Origin: Chitinivibrio alkaliphilus ACht1
GTDB lineage: Bacteria > Fibrobacterota > Chitinivibrionia > Chitinivibrionales > Chitinivibrionaceae
Assembly: GCF_000474745.1 (NCBI RefSeq)
Contig: NZ_ASJR01000006.1
Span: 1 to 64,000 of the forward strand
Length of the DNA stretch: 64,000 nucleotides
Direction of reading: 5' to 3'
Shown here piece after piece: positions 62,011-64,000 of this stretch (position 1 is its first letter; every line of letters starts with the position of its first letter). Under the pieces are notes generated by a model that saw only the letters and a list, made by a program, of their open reading frames with translations, was not told the origin of the DNA and searched no databases. The position numbers and the translations under genes are program-made.

Positions 62011-63573
62011 ATGAAGTATGCACCGTGTATTATTTTGGCATTGATGCTTCCGATTTCGGTGGCGTCAATGCCCTTTGTGCCAGGTGTTCATGCACCTGGT
62101 AATTCTTTTTTGGAGCATGTCGTGCAAGTGAGTGCGCGAGATGCAGAGCGTCTTACCACAGATGATCCCGATGCCTCTTTATCTACGGTAAATGGTCTTT
62201 TGGGTCTGCAGTACTATTTTTCCCCGCAAGTGCAAGCCGCTGTACATCTGCCCTATTTTGCAGATCTTCTTACATTTCACAACGATCAGACAGCCTATTT
62301 TGGCCCAGGTGATCTTTGTGTTACAACCTATTTTTCTCCTATGAATACTCCTTCAGGGGCGTCCTATGGAATGCATATGGGAGTTGGTTTTCCCACGGGA
62401 AACTCCTCTTCAGCAGTTATTCCACGGTATGCGGGGGTGAAAGAGGCTTCTTTTACTGCGGGCACAATACGGTTACTGCCGGGTTTTTTTGGGGCTGCAG
62501 ACTTTTCCCTCCTTGGAAAAAAGGCACTTCCTCTCACTGCGCACGCCTTGATTCGCGGGGACATACCTGTTGATCAGGAGAAAGAATATTCACATTTGCA
62601 GGTTCAGACTGGGCTTATCTGCGACATTCCCAATCACCCATTCTCCTTTTCGCTTGATCTTGATGTGCTCCTACGTTCTGATTACCTTGTGCGTTCATAT
62701 CGTGCTGGGGAATATCCGGCCATGGTTCGTACGGGAATGTTTATCGATACAAATGAACGTGGTGGTGTTCTCTACGCGTCTCTTGATTTTGGGATAACTA
62801 AAGATCGCACTGTAGAGATGGATGCTGCTGATCCCATTGTGGGTGAGTACTCTGCCACGTCCGGTTTAGCCTTCACTCTTGGTTATCGTCACCCCTTTGG
62901 TCAGAGATATGTTGATACGACCATCGCCACTGCTTCTCATATAGACACAGAGGAGTTTTTCACGCCAATAGATATGAGCGAAACTATTCGCTCTCTTATT
63001 ATTCCAGAATATTTTGCAACCCCTTCGGATGAGGCTCCTTCTTTGAGATTAGAGAAGGTTGCTCGTGAAACTCCCCTGTATTATGACAAATGTGTTGATA
63101 CAACTGAAAATATGGAATTGTTAGTTGATTTTTTGTTTCAGAATGATCCCTATAACCCACCCTATGGTGAACGATACACGCAAACGATGATTTGTCCTTC
63201 CGATGTACGAGATTCCTTGGGGCCCATTGTGTTATATGGCGTCACCTTTGGAGTGGGGAGTACCTCAATCTCTCCTACCGCAGCTGTTCACTTGGATCCC
63301 CTTGTGGATATTTTAGGGACATACGAATCATTACGCGTTCGTATTGGAGGACATACCGATGCTTCAGGGAATTATGACAGGAATGTTGAATTGTCACGTC
63401 AGCGAGCTCGAGCGGTGCATGACTATTTAGTATCACAGGGGATTTCCTCAGAGCGTCTTTCTGTAGAGGCCTATGGGCCAAGTAAGCCCATTGCGGATAA
63501 TAGAAGTGCCACAGGACAGCAGGTAAACCGCCGTATAGAGGTGCTTTTTTATGACGATTCTATCCTTCAATGA
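62011..63573 (+). CDS. OmpA-family outer-membrane protein
   Basis: A 520-residue exported protein. A signal peptide (ATG at 62011; AILALMLPISVA-type core) leads to a beta-rich domain with repeated GFPTGNSS and alternating patterns, probably an outer-membrane barrel. The C-terminal 115 residues are an OmpA domain: VRIGGHTDASGNYDRNVELSRQRA and RRIEVLFYD. Lies one base after the preceding omp gene and overlaps the convergent CheX-like gene by 14 bases. Ribosome site weak. Confidence 0.85.
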   Translation: MKYAPCIILALMLPISVASMPFVPGVHAPGNSFLEHVVQVSARDAERLTTDDPDASLSTVNGLLGLQYYFSPQVQAAVHLPYFADLLTFHNDQTAYFGPGDLCVTTYFSPMNTPSGASYGMHMGVGFPTGNSSSAVIPRYAGVKEASFTAGTIRLLPGFFGAADFSLLGKKALPLTAHALIRGDIPVDQEKEYSHLQVQTGLICDIPNHPFSFSLDLDVLLRSDYLVRSYRAGEYPAMVRTGMFIDTNERGGVLYASLDFGITKDRTVEMDAADPIVGEYSATSGLAFTLGYRHPFGQRYVDTTIATASHIDTEEFFTPIDMSETIRSLIIPEYFATPSDEAPSLRLEKVARETPLYYDKCVDTTENMELLVDFLFQNDPYNPPYGERYTQTMICPSDVRDSLGPIVLYGVTFGVGSTSISPTAAVHLDPLVDILGTYESLRVRIGGHTDASGNYDRNVELSRQRARAVHDYLVSQGISSERLSVEAYGPSKPIADNRSATGQQVNRRIEVLFYDDSILQ

Positions 63574-64000
63574 GGGTTATTTCGATAGGGTATTTATCGT
63601 CCACGATATATCGATGCCGTAAAAGTGGTGGTCGGTGTGAATCACTGAGAACAGTTGCCTGTGGCACGCTGATAATAAAGTGCTTGACCACGGGTTCAAT
63701 TTGCAGGAGGTAGGTGCCGATAATCGTATTGAGAAGTTCCCCCATGAGATCTTTTTTGGCAGACTCCCCATGGCGACGAGATTGCTCTGGGGCAAGGGCA
63801 TCAAGGAGTTCAAGAATGTGTATCTCTGATATTATCAGTTCTGCATAGTACTTTTTTTTCCATTCTGTGAGCAATATTTCCAAGGAGCTTTTATATTTTC
63901 GAATATTCCGTTTTTCAGAAAATGGTTGCTCGTAGGCGTCTTCATTTTCGATGGTTGAAAAGGTAAGGTTCTCAAAGGCTGCACGGGTTGATTTACGTAG
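63560..64000 (-). CDS. CheX-like protein, N-terminus outside the window
   Basis: The frame is open from the window edge to the stop at 63560, at least 146 codons; an in-frame TTG at 63883 is not needed as start. The segment SAKKDLMGELLNTIIGTYLL resembles the ELxNxIxG helix of CheC/CheX phosphatases, followed by FIISVPQATV. Such proteins dephosphorylate CheY-P. N-terminal stretch RAAFENLTFSTIENED also fits. Assignment tentative. It converges on the OmpA-family gene. Confidence 0.6.
   Translation of the reverse strand, partial: LRKSTRAAFENLTFSTIENEDAYEQPFSEKRNIRKYKSSLEILLTEWKKKYYAELIISEIHILELLDALAPEQSRRHGESAKKDLMGELLNTIIGTYLLQIEPVVKHFIISVPQATVLSDSHRPPLLRHRYIVDDKYPIEITLIEG

Overview
This window looks like the chromosome of a Gram-negative, fermentative, probably sodium-using bacterium. 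The best guess for affiliation is Fibrobacterota, for example a Chitinivibrio-like lineage; this is inferred from protein style only, not from a marker gene. Clues are a minimal group 1 sigma factor without region 1.1, a carbohydrate-binding-like lipoprotein of Fibrobacter type, OmpA-family outer-membrane proteins, a complete Rnf complex, a Na+-symporter of the NSS family and a chemotaxis/two-component repertoire. No phage, IS element, CRISPR array or rRNA operon was seen, and no stretch longer than about 300 bases lacks a gene.

Layout. 1-2010 (minus): acidic repeat protein, TPR protein, RlpA lipoprotein and eukaryotic-type HisA. 2162-9690: pgi, then a NeuB-like synthase facing a plus-strand cluster of cupin, degenerate HD-GYP protein (frameshifted), CheX-like protein and M16 protease. 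9695-12802 (minus): tyrS, formyl-THF cyclo-ligase, purT. 12983-14457: small membrane protein, lipoprotein, initiator tRNA and rpsT. 14602-18967 (plus): two UbiA-type prenyltransferases in tandem (the second frameshifted), a TPR-like exported protein, a ferredoxin and a PIN-PhoH ATPase. 19128-25769: coiled-coil protein, lipoprotein, M50 protease, secF, secD, argJ and a LysM protein. 25929-28770 (plus): sigma factor, lipoprotein, phosphatidyltransferase and HAD phosphatase. 28992-34256 (minus): rnfCDGEAB, followed upstream by DJ-1, STAS and ComEC genes. 37242-40387 (plus): CheY-like regulator and polA. 40384-48020 (minus): a tightly coupled operon of CheB-CheR-PAS fusion, hybrid histidine kinase, DsrE-like protein, DMT-type membrane protein, PlsC and a family 2 glycosyltransferase. 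48048-52364: malQ, aminotransferase V, a tiny MetS-like subunit and the NSS transporter. 52423-58839 (minus): rimP-nusA-infB-rbfA-nrnA-truB, the classic translation/RNA-maturation operon. 59859-63573: two OmpA-family outer-membrane proteins. 63560-64000: a partial CheX-like gene.

The most notable signals are three genes whose reading frame breaks at or near a homopolymer run (A7 at 193-199, A7 at 5115-5121, T6 at 15902-15907). Sequencing error, transcriptional slippage and real decay are all open explanations. Also notable are a hairpin at 28801-28832 whose loop is a perfect Shine-Dalgarno sequence on one strand and copies the 16S anti-Shine-Dalgarno tail on the other, a terminator encoded inside a convergent protease gene, and a 54-residue transporter subunit gene easy to miss in annotation.
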